Counted from the first letter of the stretch, positions 40,351-50,334 are shown. The stretch is DNA of 64,000 nucleotides from Bartonella kosoyi (GCF_003606325.2 NZ_CP031843.2:1364001-1428000), one strand, 5' to 3'. Program-made: numbers and translations. The notes: generated from the letters alone by a model not told the origin.

Positions 40351-40379
40351 AGGGCGTCACGTGAAAAAAGTGGTGCCCT
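40351..40379 (+). promoter_or_regulatory. Hairpin upstream of pyrH
   Basis: AGGGCGTCAC can pair with GTGGTGCCCT (two G-U pairs) around a nine-base loop, 50 bases before the pyrH start. No T-run. It may affect pyrH expression or mRNA processing between tsf and pyrH. Confidence 0.4.
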
Positions 40380-40428
40380 TCGTGGTGTCAAAAGCAAAAA
40401 GACAATATGCTTTTGGGGAGATTATGTA

Positions 40429-41148
40429 ATGGCATTAGCACTTCCGTATAAACGTATTCTTTTAAAGGCTTCTGGTGAAGCTCTTATGGGGGGGCAGAGT
40501 TTTGGTATTGATGTTTCTGTTGTCGATCGTATTGCCGCTGATATTGCAGAAGTGCGCGCAATGGGAATAGAAGTCGCGGTTGTTATCGGTGGGGGAAATA
40601 TTTTTCGTGGTGTTGCTGTTGCTTCGCATGGGGGGGATCGCGTGACAGGTGATCATATGGGAATGCTTGCAACGGCTATTAATTCTTTAGCATTGCGAAC
40701 GTCATTGACAAAATTAGGGGTTGAAACGGTCGTGCTCTCTGCGATTGCGATGCCACAAATTTGTGAAAGTTTTTCGCAACGTAAAGCAATAGCTTATATG
40801 AATCAGGGAAAAGTTGTTATTTTCGCGGGTGGTACGGGCAATCCATTTTTTACCACTGATTCTGCTGCGACGTTACGTGCAGCAGAAATTGGTGCGGATG
40901 TTCTTCTTAAAGGAACACAGGTCGATGGTATTTATTCAGCCGATCCCAAAATAGACCCTACAGCTAAGCGTTTTGACCAATTAACACATGTTGAAATTTT
41001 GCAATGGGGATTATCGGTTATGGATTCAACGGCGGTCACTTTAGCCCGTGAGAATAATGTGCCGATTATAGTGTATTCCATTCATGAAAAAGGTGGTTTA
41101 GCGAAGGTCTTGAATGGAACAGGGCGCTTTACAATGGTATCGGAATAA
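40429..41148 (+). CDS. pyrH: UMP kinase
   Basis: Phosphorylates UMP to UDP in pyrimidine biosynthesis; hexameric and allosterically controlled in bacteria. ATG at 40429 with GGGGAG upstream gives 239 residues starting [20 protein letters not shown] after the Met. Visible: [28 protein letters not shown] and [20 protein letters not shown]. An open frame extends back to 40276, but that part is leader sequence and has no family match. Confidence 0.96.
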   Translation: MALALPYKRILLKASGEALMGGQSFGIDVSVVDRIAADIAEVRAMGIEVAVVIGGGNIFRGVAVASHGGDRVTGDHMGMLATAINSLALRTSLTKLGVETVVLSAIAMPQICESFSQRKAIAYMNQGKVVIFAGGTGNPFFTTDSAATLRAAEIGADVLLKGTQVDGIYSADPKIDPTAKRFDQLTHVEILQWGLSVMDSTAVTLARENNVPIIVYSIHEKGGLAKVLNGTGRFTMVSE

Positions 41149-41185
41149 GAGTAAGCTTCAAAGGACAATTGAAGGAGACAGAAAT

Positions 41186-41746
41186 ATGAATGTTGCATCA
41201 ATTATGGATGATCTGAAACGTCGCATGGATGGCGCTATTACGGCTTTTAAACATGAGTTGGGTGGCTTACGGACGGGACGGGCATCGGCGAGTTTATTAG
41301 AACCTTTAACCGTTGAATCTTATGGTTCTGTTGTACACATCAATCAGGTTGCTAATATTTCTGTTCCTGAACCTCGGATGCTTTTTGTTTCTGTATGGGA
41401 TAAAACAATGGTAGGAGCTGTCGAGCGTGCTATTCGCGATTCTGGTCTTGGTTTGAATCCCATAACTGATGGTACGAATTTACGTATTCCTTTACCTGAG
41501 TTGAATGAAGAGCGCCGTAAAGAACTTGTAAAAATTGCGCATCACTACGCGGAGCAAGCGCGTGTTGCGACACGTCATGTTCGTCGTGATGGTATGGACA
41601 ATTTGAAAAAATTAGAAAAAGATGGTGAAATTGGACAAGATGAAGCCCACAGTTTATCCGAAAAAGTTCAAAAACTCACGGATGAAACTATTGCTGATAT
41701 CGATAAAATTTTAGCCGTAAAAGAATCTGAAATTATGCACGTTTAA
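41186..41746 (+). CDS. frr: Ribosome recycling factor
   Basis: Splits post-termination ribosomes together with EF-G. 186 residues: [60 protein letters not shown] and [23 protein letters not shown] at 41186 follows GAAGGAGACAG. An upstream frame from 41114 overlaps pyrH and is not used. Normally followed by uppS, which is not intact here. Confidence 0.97.
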   Translation: MNVASIMDDLKRRMDGAITAFKHELGGLRTGRASASLLEPLTVESYGSVVHINQVANISVPEPRMLFVSVWDKTMVGAVERAIRDSGLGLNPITDGTNLRIPLPELNEERRKELVKIAHHYAEQARVATRHVRRDGMDNLKKLEKDGEIGQDEAHSLSEKVQKLTDETIADIDKILAVKESEIMHV

Positions 41747-41849
41747 GGCGGTTTTTTCGCTAGAAAAAATATTCTACTCCCAGCGTGTAAATTATTTTTA
41801 TTGGATAAGAGCAGGGAGTAATGTGCACTATGATCGCAAGTGTGATGGA

Positions 41850-42330
41850 GCTGGTTGTTTTATCATCTTGATGGGGGAAAGATTGGTTTAAAAGAGTTGA
41901 TGCTTTTATTCTTTAATCTACGAGTTTTGCCCTTTACTTAAGCGCATTGTTTGACTGCATGATAAGAAATATTCATGAGGAATGACTCAAACATTCTAAG
42001 ATGGGTTTGAGGTAATATGGCAGAAAAAATAATGCCTTACTCCTTACCATTCATTAAAAACCTGTGTGCAGGATGATTGGACAAGCAGATGTTATGGGGC
42101 GTAATTTATTTTTTAATGATGAAGAGTTAATAGAGCAGCTCTTTTATACGCAAACCTATATGCGTTAATTTATGTAGGGCGTAGATAACCACTTTCTCAT
42201 TTTATGTTTAAGAAAATCTTTGGAAGTTTATTTTAAGATTAATCTAGATAAGAAAGATTTTTGATCCGCTTTCATTGATTATTCGTCGTATAAGCGCTAT
42301 CTTGGTAAACTAAACTGTTTATGGTAAATT
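41850..42330 (+). pseudogene. Possible decayed uppS (isoprenyl transferase) in the frr-cdsA gap
   Basis: The 690-base space (41747-42436) holds no intact gene, yet in most alphaproteobacteria uppS (about 720 bases) lies exactly here. Traces in the right order: TATCATCTTGATGGGGGAAA with AGATTGG (41860-41886; compare the IIMDGNGRW coding motif), a TSFALYLS frame (compare TLFAFSSENW), YGRKNNALLLTIH (compare the NYG box), NDEELIEQLFYTQTYM (42118-42160; compare the LYT region) and SLIIRRIS near 42274 (compare DLIIRTSGE). Several stops and shifts interrupt it and spacing is off. The evidence is suggestive, not firm. Confidence 0.35.
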
Positions 42331-42370
42331 ATAAGAGAGATTTGCACAAGTATGAAATAAAAATACTGGG

Positions 42371-42394
42371 TAGGGAAGTTTTTAGGGAAGTTTT
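42371..42394 (+). repeat. 12-base tandem repeat before cdsA
   Basis: TAGGGAAGTTTT occurs twice in direct succession, about 45 bases before the cdsA start. Likely replication slippage in decayed DNA. Confidence 0.7.
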
Positions 42395-42436
42395 TCTTGC
42401 ATCAATTTTAGAGCTTGTATTTTCTATTTTTATTGT

Positions 42437-43264
42437 TTGGATGTTGTTTTGTCTAATTTGGTTTATCGTGTTCTAACGGCTTTTGTGTTTGGTGTTATTG
42501 CTTTGTATCTAACATGGTTGGGAGGGACCACCTTTTTTCTGTTTGCATGGTGTATTGGCAGTTTTATTCTTTATGAGTGGATGAATATTACTCAAGAGAA
42601 GTGGTGTGTTTTACAAAAGATATTAGCAGGTATTTTTTATTTTCTCTTTGGCTTTTTTTTGGTGTTGAATGTCTCTGCTTTGCTGGTTTTTTGTGTTTTA
42701 ATCGTATTGGCTGCGGTGTTGGCTATTATATCTATAAAAAACAGTGGTTGGGTTTTTTGTGGTTTTTTATATGCATCTTTTCCTGTTGTAGCTTTATGCT
42801 TTTTACGGGATCATGAGATATTGGGGTTCCAAGTTGTTATTTTCTTATTTACGATAGTTTGGGGAACCGATATTGGTGGATATTTTATCGGACGTGCATT
42901 AGGGGGGCCTAAATTAGCACCACAATTTTCTCCTAATAAAACATGGTCAGGAGCACTTGGTGGTACATTTGTCGGTGTTTTTGGTGGTATATGGGTTGCT
43001 TTTGGATTTTTTGATATAAATTTAGCAAGTTTTTTTATGCCACTCCTTACACTTGTTTTGTCAATTGTTTCACAACTGAGTGATTTAGGACAATCATGGC
43101 TTAAAAGACGGTTTTCTGTTAAAGACTCCGGTTCTTTATTGCCTGGACATGGTGGTTTTATGGATCGTATGGATGGATTGGTAGGAGCAACTTGTCTTCT
43201 TTATTTAATTGGTTCATTGATATCTGATATGGATGCACCTTTTCATCTTTTTAGTATGATTTAA
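42437..43264 (+). CDS. cdsA: Phosphatidate cytidylyltransferase
   Basis: Inner-membrane enzyme making CDP-diacylglycerol for all phospholipids. 275 residues with about eight hydrophobic segments. The family signature is complete: SWLKRRFSVKDSGSLLPGHG followed by GFMDRMDG near the C-terminus. The start is uncertain: no ATG fits; TTG at 42437 or TTG at 42449 are the candidates. In relatives the gene overlaps the end of uppS, so an eroded upstream neighbour would explain the poor start. First intact gene of the envelope operon through lpxB. Confidence 0.92.
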   Translation: MDVVLSNLVYRVLTAFVFGVIALYLTWLGGTTFFLFAWCIGSFILYEWMNITQEKWCVLQKILAGIFYFLFGFFLVLNVSALLVFCVLIVLAAVLAIISIKNSGWVFCGFLYASFPVVALCFLRDHEILGFQVVIFLFTIVWGTDIGGYFIGRALGGPKLAPQFSPNKTWSGALGGTFVGVFGGIWVAFGFFDINLASFFMPLLTLVLSIVSQLSDLGQSWLKRRFSVKDSGSLLPGHGGFMDRMDGLVGATCLLYLIGSLISDMDAPFHLFSMI

Positions 43265-43279
43265 TGGGGAGAAGATATT

Positions 43280-44428
43280 TTGGGACTTTTAAATCATATG
43301 GTCACTATGGGTGATTTTCTTTTAAGAAGTTTGAGTATTCTTTTTATCATCATGCTTATCATTTTTGTGCATGAACTTGGGCATTATCTCATTGGGCGGT
43401 GGTGTGGTATTAAGGCATTAGTTTTTTCCCTTGGATTTGGACCACAAATAGCCAGTTACATAGATAAGCATGGTACGAAATGGCGTTTAGCCCTTATCCC
43501 TTTAGGCGGGTATGTAAAGTTTGTTGGGGAGGAGGATAAAGATGAGGCGCTATTATCACCATCATCTCCGATTGTTGATGGTTCGTTTGCCGGTGCGCAT
43601 GCTTGGAAAAAAGCAGCAACTGTTTTTGCTGGACCCTTTTTCAACGCTCTTTTTACTATCGTTATTCTAACGTTTTTTTTCTTTATTTATGGTCGTTTCG
43701 CCATTGAACCCGTTGTTGGTTCTTTGGTAAAAGAGAGCCCTGCTATTCAGTCCGGTTTGGAATTAGGGGACCGTTTTGTTGAAATGGATGGTCGACGGGT
43801 TGAAAGTTTTGAAGATTTGATGAATTATGTAGCTTTTCATGGAAGAGAACCGATAGAGTTTAAAATAGAACGCATGGGGCATGTGTTTACCACTGTCATT
43901 ACCCCAAAAGTCATTGAGCGAGATGATGGATTTGGGAATCGAACACAAAGTGCTATGATCGGTGTAGGTGTTCCTGTTGATTTAAATAATCCTCCACGTT
44001 TAGATCCAACTTATATAAAACATATTCGCTATGATTTTGTAACAGCTGTAGGAGAAGCTTTAAACCGTACGGTATTTATTGCCACTCAAACTGTTCTTTT
44101 TATGAGTCGTTTAATCGGAGGCAAAGAAGATCGTTGTCGGCTAAGTGGGCCTTCTAAAACCGTAAAAATTGCTTGGAAAGTGAGCGAGACAGGTTTTATC
44201 TCTTTATTGAATTTGGCCGCTTTTCTTTCAATAAGCGTTGGGCTTATTAATCTTTTTCCGATTCTACCGCTTGATGGTGGACATCTTTTATTTCATGTCA
44301 TTGAGGTCATTACTGGGAGAAAAATATCCACTAAACTTCAGGGAATTTTTTTTCGTGTAGGTTTTTCCCTTCTTCTCCTTTTTATGATTTTTGTCTTCTT
44401 TAATGATTATTTTTGTTGGTTTAGCTAA
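43280..44428 (+). CDS. rseP: RIP metalloprotease RseP (site-2 protease)
   Basis: Intramembrane zinc protease that cleaves anti-sigma factors and leftover signal peptides. 382 residues. Zinc motif HELGH at residues 31-35 in the first membrane helix; a PDZ domain at about 125-200 (VKESPAIQSGLELGDRFVEM); second active-site motif NLFPILPLDGGH near residue 328; final membrane helix. TTG at 43280 is eight bases after GGGGAGAAG; ATGs at 43298 and 43307 are alternatives. Follows cdsA by 15 bases; no dxr lies between. Confidence 0.94.
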   Translation: MGLLNHMVTMGDFLLRSLSILFIIMLIIFVHELGHYLIGRWCGIKALVFSLGFGPQIASYIDKHGTKWRLALIPLGGYVKFVGEEDKDEALLSPSSPIVDGSFAGAHAWKKAATVFAGPFFNALFTIVILTFFFFIYGRFAIEPVVGSLVKESPAIQSGLELGDRFVEMDGRRVESFEDLMNYVAFHGREPIEFKIERMGHVFTTVITPKVIERDDGFGNRTQSAMIGVGVPVDLNNPPRLDPTYIKHIRYDFVTAVGEALNRTVFIATQTVLFMSRLIGGKEDRCRLSGPSKTVKIAWKVSETGFISLLNLAAFLSISVGLINLFPILPLDGGHLLFHVIEVITGRKISTKLQGIFFRVGFSLLLLFMIFVFFNDYFCWFS

Positions 44429-44631
44429 TTAAATTATGGAAAACGCTTTGTAAATTGGGTAATAATAGCAAAAATAAATTGAAGGTTGTTTACCATGTCT
44501 GCAAAATATTGTGGCGTCGTACATTATAATGAGTAATTAAGGGATAAAAAGTCTCGCTGTAAAAGGGTTGTTATGGCAGTTAGCTTTTTAAGGCATCGTG
44601 TCCAAGGAACAAGAGTAAGGTAAAAAAGCCA

Positions 44632-47028
44632 ATGACTACGAATTCAAAGTTTTTAAATGCAGCATCTGTGTTGGTGTTAAAAATGGGGATGATTGCCCCA
44701 GCAACGGTTTTTATGTCAATTGCTGCGGTTGGAGAAATACAAGCATCTGTAGTCCGTTCTATTGAGGTTCGTGGGAATAAGTTTGTAAGTTCTCAGGCGA
44801 TTCGTGACAATATGGGTATTAAAGCTGGACAAGGGATTTCCAGTGGTGATGTTGATCATGCTGTGAAAAATCTTTTCGAGTTAGGTTTATTTTATGATGT
44901 TAAAATAAATCAAGTGGGTGATAAATTGATTGTATTCGTAAAAGAATATGAGGTTGTCAATCAAATATTATTTCAGGGAAATAAATCTTTTAAAGACCCA
45001 GATCTTAAAAGATTTATTTCTTTAAAGCCAAATGAGCCTTTTAATTCTGCTAAGCTTTCTGCTGATATTAATACAATTCGTGAAGCTTATAAAACGCTAG
45101 GTCGTAATAATATCACTGTTAACGTTCAAACCATTAATCTTGGAAAAGGGCGTGTTAATGTGGTGTTTAATGTTGTTGAAGGACAAAAGACAAAGATTAG
45201 TGATATCACGTTTAAGGGAAATACTGTCTTTGCAAGCCGCCGGTTGCGTGATGTGATTTCAACAAAGTCTTCAGGAATTTTTTCGAAGTTGTTGGGAGGC
45301 GATGTTTACAGTGAAGAGCGCCTCGCTGCTGATGAAGAGGCTTTACGCCGCTTTTATTATAATCGTGGTTATGCAGATTTTCGTGTTGTCTCTTCTAAAG
45401 CGGTTTTTGATGCTGCAAGCAATACGTATAGAATTTCTTTCGTTCTTGATGAAGGTCCGCGCTATAAAATTAGTGATATTCAGGTTGAAAGTGATGTTGA
45501 TGGAATTGACGTTCAATCTGTGAAAGGCAAGCTTAAAACTCAGCCAGGTAATGTTTATAGTGCAGAAGATATTGAACAGTCTGTTGCTATTATTAATAAT
45601 AAGGTTGCTGATTCAGGATATGCTTTTGCTAAAGTTGAACCACGGGGAAATCGTGATTTAGCAAATCATACGATTTCAATCTTATATAATATTGAACAAG
45701 GTACACGTGCATATATTCAGCGTATTGATATACGTGGCAATGAGAAAACGCGTGATTACGTCATTCGTCGTGAGATTGATTTAAATGAAGGAGATGCTTA
45801 CAATCAAACTTTATTGCAGCGGGCGAAACGTCGTCTAGAAAGTTTAGGTTTTTTCAAAGCCGTTAATATTTCAATGGTTCCCACTGAGCAATCTGACCAG
45901 GTTGTTTTGGTGATAGATGTCGTTGAAGCTTCAACAGGAGATCTCTCTCTTTCTGGAGGCTATACAACGGGGGGAACAAGCCCTGGTATGTCGCTTGAAG
46001 TTTCTGTTACTGAGCGTAATCTTGGGGGGCGTGGTCAGTACGTTCGTTTGGGGTTAGGGGCAGGGCAAGAAAAATCCCGTAATTATAATTTATCATTTGT
46101 TGATCCTTATTTCTTAGGGTACCGTTTATCGGCTGGCGTTGATGTTTTTCGTAGCACTTACCGTGCTGATAAAGCCTATGATGTACGGCAGACAGGGGGA
46201 TCACTACGGTTTTCTCTCCCTATTAATAATCAATTATCTGCGAATGTTGCTTATTCTTATGTACAGGAAGAATATGACTTTGGTGGAGAGTATGATTTCA
46301 ACAAAGAGAGTGATATAATAGAATTATATGGAAAATATTCTGGTGCGATTGTTCAAGCAGCTAAGCAAAGTCCTTGGAAACGTTCATCAATTAGTTATGG
46401 TTTAACCTATAATACGATTGATGATATGAGAAACCCCCATGATGGGTGGTACGTGCATCTTCTTCAGGAATATGCCGGACTTGGTGGGAGTGCAAAGTTT
46501 TTGAAGACCACGGGTAAGGCGATGATGTATAAGACTCTCTCTGATCAAAGGGATATTGTTGGTTTACTTTCCTTTGGCGGTGGTTATATCCACGAAATAG
46601 GCAAGGAGGGTGTTCGTATTTTCGATATGTTTAAAGCAAATACGGATATGCTCCGAGGTTTCAAATACAATGGAATAGGTCCACGTCAGGTTTCCAGTAA
46701 AGGTGAAGTTTATTTCTTAGGGGGAACGACCTATATGAATGCGACTGCTGAAGTACAGTTTCCTATTCCTGTTGTCCCTGAAGGGTTTGGTTTGCGCGGT
46801 GCTTTATTTGCAGATATTGCTACGCTCTATGGCAATAATTATAAAGCTGTTTTTAAGGGTGAACCACCTGTTACCCATACCAAAAGTGCTTGGCGTTCAT
46901 CTGCAGGTGTGAGCTTGATGTGGGATTCTCCGTTTGGTCCTTTGCGTTTTGATTATGCTTGGCCAATAACAAAGCAGGAGGGAGATCGTTTGCAGCAATT
47001 GAACTTTGGTATTTCTACGAAGTTCTGA
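44632..47028 (+). CDS. bamA: Outer membrane protein assembly factor BamA
   Basis: Essential outer-membrane insertase (Omp85). 798 residues: N-terminal export signal ending near AAVGEIQAS, five POTRA domains (first starting VRSIEVRGNKFVSSQAIRDN, last starting YIQRIDIRGNEKTRDYVIRR), then a 16-stranded barrel from about residue 430. The barrel has the LRGF motif (DMLRGFKYNGIGPRQ, the VRGF/Y loop) and ends LNFGISTKF, with the C-terminal phenylalanine needed for outer-membrane targeting. It is between rseP and lpxD, the standard order. Confidence 0.96.
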   Translation: MTTNSKFLNAASVLVLKMGMIAPATVFMSIAAVGEIQASVVRSIEVRGNKFVSSQAIRDNMGIKAGQGISSGDVDHAVKNLFELGLFYDVKINQVGDKLIVFVKEYEVVNQILFQGNKSFKDPDLKRFISLKPNEPFNSAKLSADINTIREAYKTLGRNNITVNVQTINLGKGRVNVVFNVVEGQKTKISDITFKGNTVFASRRLRDVISTKSSGIFSKLLGGDVYSEERLAADEEALRRFYYNRGYADFRVVSSKAVFDAASNTYRISFVLDEGPRYKISDIQVESDVDGIDVQSVKGKLKTQPGNVYSAEDIEQSVAIINNKVADSGYAFAKVEPRGNRDLANHTISILYNIEQGTRAYIQRIDIRGNEKTRDYVIRREIDLNEGDAYNQTLLQRAKRRLESLGFFKAVNISMVPTEQSDQVVLVIDVVEASTGDLSLSGGYTTGGTSPGMSLEVSVTERNLGGRGQYVRLGLGAGQEKSRNYNLSFVDPYFLGYRLSAGVDVFRSTYRADKAYDVRQTGGSLRFSLPINNQLSANVAYSYVQEEYDFGGEYDFNKESDIIELYGKYSGAIVQAAKQSPWKRSSISYGLTYNTIDDMRNPHDGWYVHLLQEYAGLGGSAKFLKTTGKAMMYKTLSDQRDIVGLLSFGGGYIHEIGKEGVRIFDMFKANTDMLRGFKYNGIGPRQVSSKGEVYFLGGTTYMNATAEVQFPIPVVPEGFGLRGALFADIATLYGNNYKAVFKGEPPVTHTKSAWRSSAGVSLMWDSPFGPLRFDYAWPITKQEGDRLQQLNFGISTKF

Positions 47029-47094
47029 TTTGAGCGTTTTTTAAGAAGGAAAAGCTTGAAGAGAATAGCTTAAGCTGGGAGAGAAAGTGTTTTG

Positions 47095-48141
47095 ATGGCG
47101 GATACATTTTTTTTTACGCCGTCCCGGCAATTGACAGTTGCAAATGTTGCTGAGTTGACGGGTGCAAAGCTTCTTAATCCAGAGTTTTCTCATAAAGTTA
47201 TCAATACTCTTTCTTCGCTTGACAGTGCTGTGGAAGGCTCTCTTGTTTTCGTGGAGCATCGGAAATTTTCTGATGCTCTACGAGACAGTTCTGCTGTTGC
47301 TGTTTTTTGTACGAATGATATTGTTTTTAAAGTTCCTGACACGATGGCAATTTTGGTGACATCCACACCACAGCGTGATTTTGCTCAGATTGGTCGTATT
47401 CTATTTCCTGATTCTGTCAAGCCAATGCCTTGGTTTGGACAGAAAGAGATTTCACCGCATGCGCATATTCATCCAACGGCTAAGTTTGCTGATGATGTGT
47501 GTATTGAAGCGGGAGCTGTTATTGGAAGAAATGTTGAGATTGGTGCAGGAACTCTTATTTCATCCACAGCCGTTATCGGTGAAAATTGCCGTATTGGACG
47601 TGACTGCTATATTGCTCCTAAAGTAACCATTCAGTGTTCCTTAATAGGGGATAGGGTTCAGCTTTATCCTGGTGTTTGCATTGGGCAAGATGGTTTTGGT
47701 TATGTTGGGGGTATTTCTGGAATCGAAAAAATTCCACAACTTGGTCGCGTTATTATTGAGGATGGTGTAGAAATTGGTGCGAACACCACGATTGATCGAG
47801 GAACATTTCAAGATACTGTTATTGGAGAAGGAAGCAAGATTGATAATCTTGTACAAATTGCCCACAATGTAAAAATTGGTCGTTATTGCCTTATTGCCGC
47901 TCAATGTGGAATTGCCGGAAGTACATCTATAGGAGATATGTCTCAGCTTGGCGGGGGGGTTGGAGTAGCAGATCATATTGTAATAGGTAAATGTGTTCAG
48001 ATTGCTGCTCGTAGTGGTGTTATGAATGACATTCCGGATGGTGAAAAATGGGGAGGCAGTCCAGCACGGCCATTTAAACAATGGTTTCGTGAAGTAGCGA
48101 CGTTGCGCAGTATGGGAAAAGTTAAAAAGGAGAGAAGCTGA
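47095..48141 (+). CDS. lpxD: UDP-3-O-acylglucosamine N-acyltransferase
   Basis: Third step of lipid A synthesis: adds the N-linked acyl chain. ATG at 47095 gives 348 residues (an in-frame TTG lies just before). N-terminal uridine-binding domain ([15 protein letters not shown]), then a left-handed beta-helix of hexapeptide repeats (about residues 110-310; for example [20 protein letters not shown]) with the catalytic histidine in [12 protein letters not shown]. Stop codon lies one base before the fabZ ATG. Confidence 0.96.
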
Positions 48142-48142
48142 T

Positions 48143-48610
48143 ATGATCAGCACTGAAGGAATTAAAGATTTAGAGGCTGTTGATATTGAAAAATTGCTAT
48201 CAATATTACCGCACCGTTATCCATTTTTATTGATCGATCGTATCGTTAATATTGATGGGGAACAAGAAGCGATTGGTATTAAAAATATAACGATTAACGA
48301 ACCACATTTTACAGGACATTTTCCCACAAAGCCTGTTATGCCTGGCGTTTTGATTTTAGAAGCTATGGCACAAACGGCAGGAGCAATAGCACTTTTAAAT
48401 TTAGGCAATAAGCGAACAAATTTAGTTTACCTTATGACGGTTGATAATGCGAAATTTCGTAAGCCGGTTATGCCTGGTGATCAGCTTAAAATTCATGTTC
48501 AGCTTTTGAAAAAGAGATCGGGTATGAGGCGTTTTTCGTGTGTGGCAAAAGTAGAAAATGTTCGCGTCGCTGAAGCAGAAATTGCTGCGATGATTGTTGA
48601 AGAAGAATAA
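48143..48610 (+). CDS. fabZ: 3-hydroxyacyl-ACP dehydratase FabZ
   Basis: Dehydrates 3-hydroxyacyl-ACP in fatty-acid synthesis and so competes with LpxA and LpxD for the same acyl-ACP; their shared operon is a known way to balance the two pathways. 155 residues: [14 protein letters not shown], the catalytic His in [16 protein letters not shown], and the catalytic Glu in [26 protein letters not shown] gives the ribosome site inside lpxD. Confidence 0.96.
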
Positions 48611-48634
48611 ACGATATTTGATGGGAATTTTAAA

Positions 48635-49447
48635 ATGTCCGGTACGAAAATCCATCCAACTGCTCTCGTGGAGAAGGGAGCGCAGCTTGGTGAGAATGTA
48701 CGCGTTGGGCCATTTTGCCATATTAGTTCAGAGGCTGTTATTGGTGATGAATGTAGTTTGACAAGTCATGTTGTAATAATGGGAAAGACAATGTTAGGAG
48801 CCAAGAGTAAAGTATTTTCTCATGCTGTTTTAGGGGCAGATCCGCAAAATAATAAACATAAAGGGGGGGCTACGATTCTCTCTATTGGTAAAAATTGTAT
48901 GATCCGTGAAGGCGTAACAATGCATAGAGGCTCCGATTCGAGTACGGGAATGACAGTTGTTGGTGATAATTGCCAATTTTTTTGTTATGCGCATATCGCT
49001 CATGATTGTCATGTAGGCAATCATGTAACATTTGCGAATAATGCAATGATTGCTGGTCACGTTACTGTTGGTGATTATGTGATTATCGGTGGTGGTGCTG
49101 CTGTTCACCAATTTGTTCGTGTTGGGCATCATGCTTTTATCGGTGGTGTATCTGCACTGGTAGGTGATTTGATTCCTTATGGAACAGCTGTTGGTGTGCA
49201 GGCAAAACTTGCCGGACTCAATATTATTGGCATGAAGCGTGCAGGGCTTGAGCGTCAAGATATTCACGCACTCCGCCATGCGGTTGCCATGCTTTTTGAT
49301 CATAGCAAGCCATTTAAAGAGCGTGTCAATGATGTTGCTTCTTGCTATTCTTCTTTTCGATCTGTTGCTGACGTTGTTCGTTTTATTAAAGAAGAAGGAA
49401 AGCGTTTTTATTGTACACCAAAATTTGGAGGTGATAGAATAAAATAA
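48635..49447 (+). CDS. lpxA: UDP-N-acetylglucosamine acyltransferase
   Basis: First step of lipid A synthesis, adding a 3-hydroxyacyl chain to UDP-GlcNAc. 270 residues: hexapeptide-repeat beta-helix (IHPTALVEKGAQLGENVRVG onward) with the active-site histidine in FCYAHIAHDCHVGNHV, then a C-terminal helical domain (LNIIGMKRAGLERQDIHALR). Starts 24 bases after fabZ. Confidence 0.96.
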   Translation: MSGTKIHPTALVEKGAQLGENVRVGPFCHISSEAVIGDECSLTSHVVIMGKTMLGAKSKVFSHAVLGADPQNNKHKGGATILSIGKNCMIREGVTMHRGSDSSTGMTVVGDNCQFFCYAHIAHDCHVGNHVTFANNAMIAGHVTVGDYVIIGGGAAVHQFVRVGHHAFIGGVSALVGDLIPYGTAVGVQAKLAGLNIIGMKRAGLERQDIHALRHAVAMLFDHSKPFKERVNDVASCYSSFRSVADVVRFIKEEGKRFYCTPKFGGDRIK

Positions 49448-49461
49448 TGTAAGGATTAAAA

Positions 49462-50334
49462 ATGCTAATTTGTGGTACCAGAAATTTTCTTTCCGGCCGC
49501 ACTGCTATTATAGCAGGAAGTGGTGTTTTACCGATTACCGTTGCGCAAGCTCTTGAGAAGAATGGAGAGAATCCTTTTCTTGTTCTTTTGCAGGGCGAAG
49601 CAGATTCTGTTCTTTATCGTTATGAACATTGCGAGCTATCAATTGTAGAGTTAGCGCGACTCATTAAAGTTTTAAAAGAGGCTGGAGTTTATAATGTTGT
49701 TTTGGCAGGTGGTGTAAAAAAGCGACCGCTTCTTACACAATTACGACTGGACTGGACGACATTTTTAGCGCTGCCTAAGTTAATTGGAGCTTTGAGGAAA
49801 GGGGACGATGCATTATTAAAAGCTTTTATACGATTTATTGAGGAGCATGGTTTTTGTGTTATCGGTGCTCATGAAATAGTCCCAGATCTTTTAGCGCCCA
49901 TAGAATTTAATTTAACAGTACGGCGTGCTACGCAGAAAGAGAAGAAAGATATTTTTTTAGCAGCACGAGCAGCAAAACTTTTAGGTCAATTGGATATCGG
50001 GCAAGCCGTTGTTGTTGTTCAAGGAAGAGTGGTAGCTCTGGAGGGCGCTGAGGGAACTGATAATATGTTGTGGCGTGTTTGTGAAATGCGAGAAAGAGGG
50101 CAAATCCCCTCTAAAGGTGGTGTTCTTGTTAAATGTGCAAAACCACAACAGGATAATCGCGTTGATTTGCCATCAATTGGGCCCGTTACAATAATGAACA
50201 CTGCAAAGAGTGGTTTGTCCGGTATTGCAGTGGAGGCAAATAGGAGTATAATATTATCATTGAAAAAAACAATAGAAAAAGCCAATGAACATTCTCTATT
50301 TATAGAAACATTTGAAAAGTTTGATCATGAATAA
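49462..50334 (+). CDS. lpxI: UDP-2,3-diacylglucosamine diphosphatase LpxI
   Basis: Hydrolyses UDP-2,3-diacylglucosamine to lipid X; the alphaproteobacterial replacement for LpxH. 290 residues: TAIIAGSGVLPITVAQALEK at the start, NVVLAGGVKKRPLL, and a C-terminal domain with GCVLVKCAKPQQDNRVDLPS-like sequence and GLSGIAVEA. Positioned between lpxA and lpxB; its end overlaps the lpxB start by eight bases. Confidence 0.93.
   Translation: MLICGTRNFLSGRTAIIAGSGVLPITVAQALEKNGENPFLVLLQGEADSVLYRYEHCELSIVELARLIKVLKEAGVYNVVLAGGVKKRPLLTQLRLDWTTFLALPKLIGALRKGDDALLKAFIRFIEEHGFCVIGAHEIVPDLLAPIEFNLTVRRATQKEKKDIFLAARAAKLLGQLDIGQAVVVVQGRVVALEGAEGTDNMLWRVCEMRERGQIPSKGGVLVKCAKPQQDNRVDLPSIGPVTIMNTAKSGLSGIAVEANRSIILSLKKTIEKANEHSLFIETFEKFDHE

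Noticed and set aside
40276..40428. N-terminal extension of pyrH by 51 codons
   Set aside because: The extension has no family match, contains a hairpin, and the ATG at 40429 has a GGGGAG ribosome site and the conserved N-terminus.
47641..48153. 170-codon minus-strand ORF across lpxD
   Set aside because: Antisense shadow of hexapeptide-repeat coding sequence; asparagine/threonine-rich with no family match.
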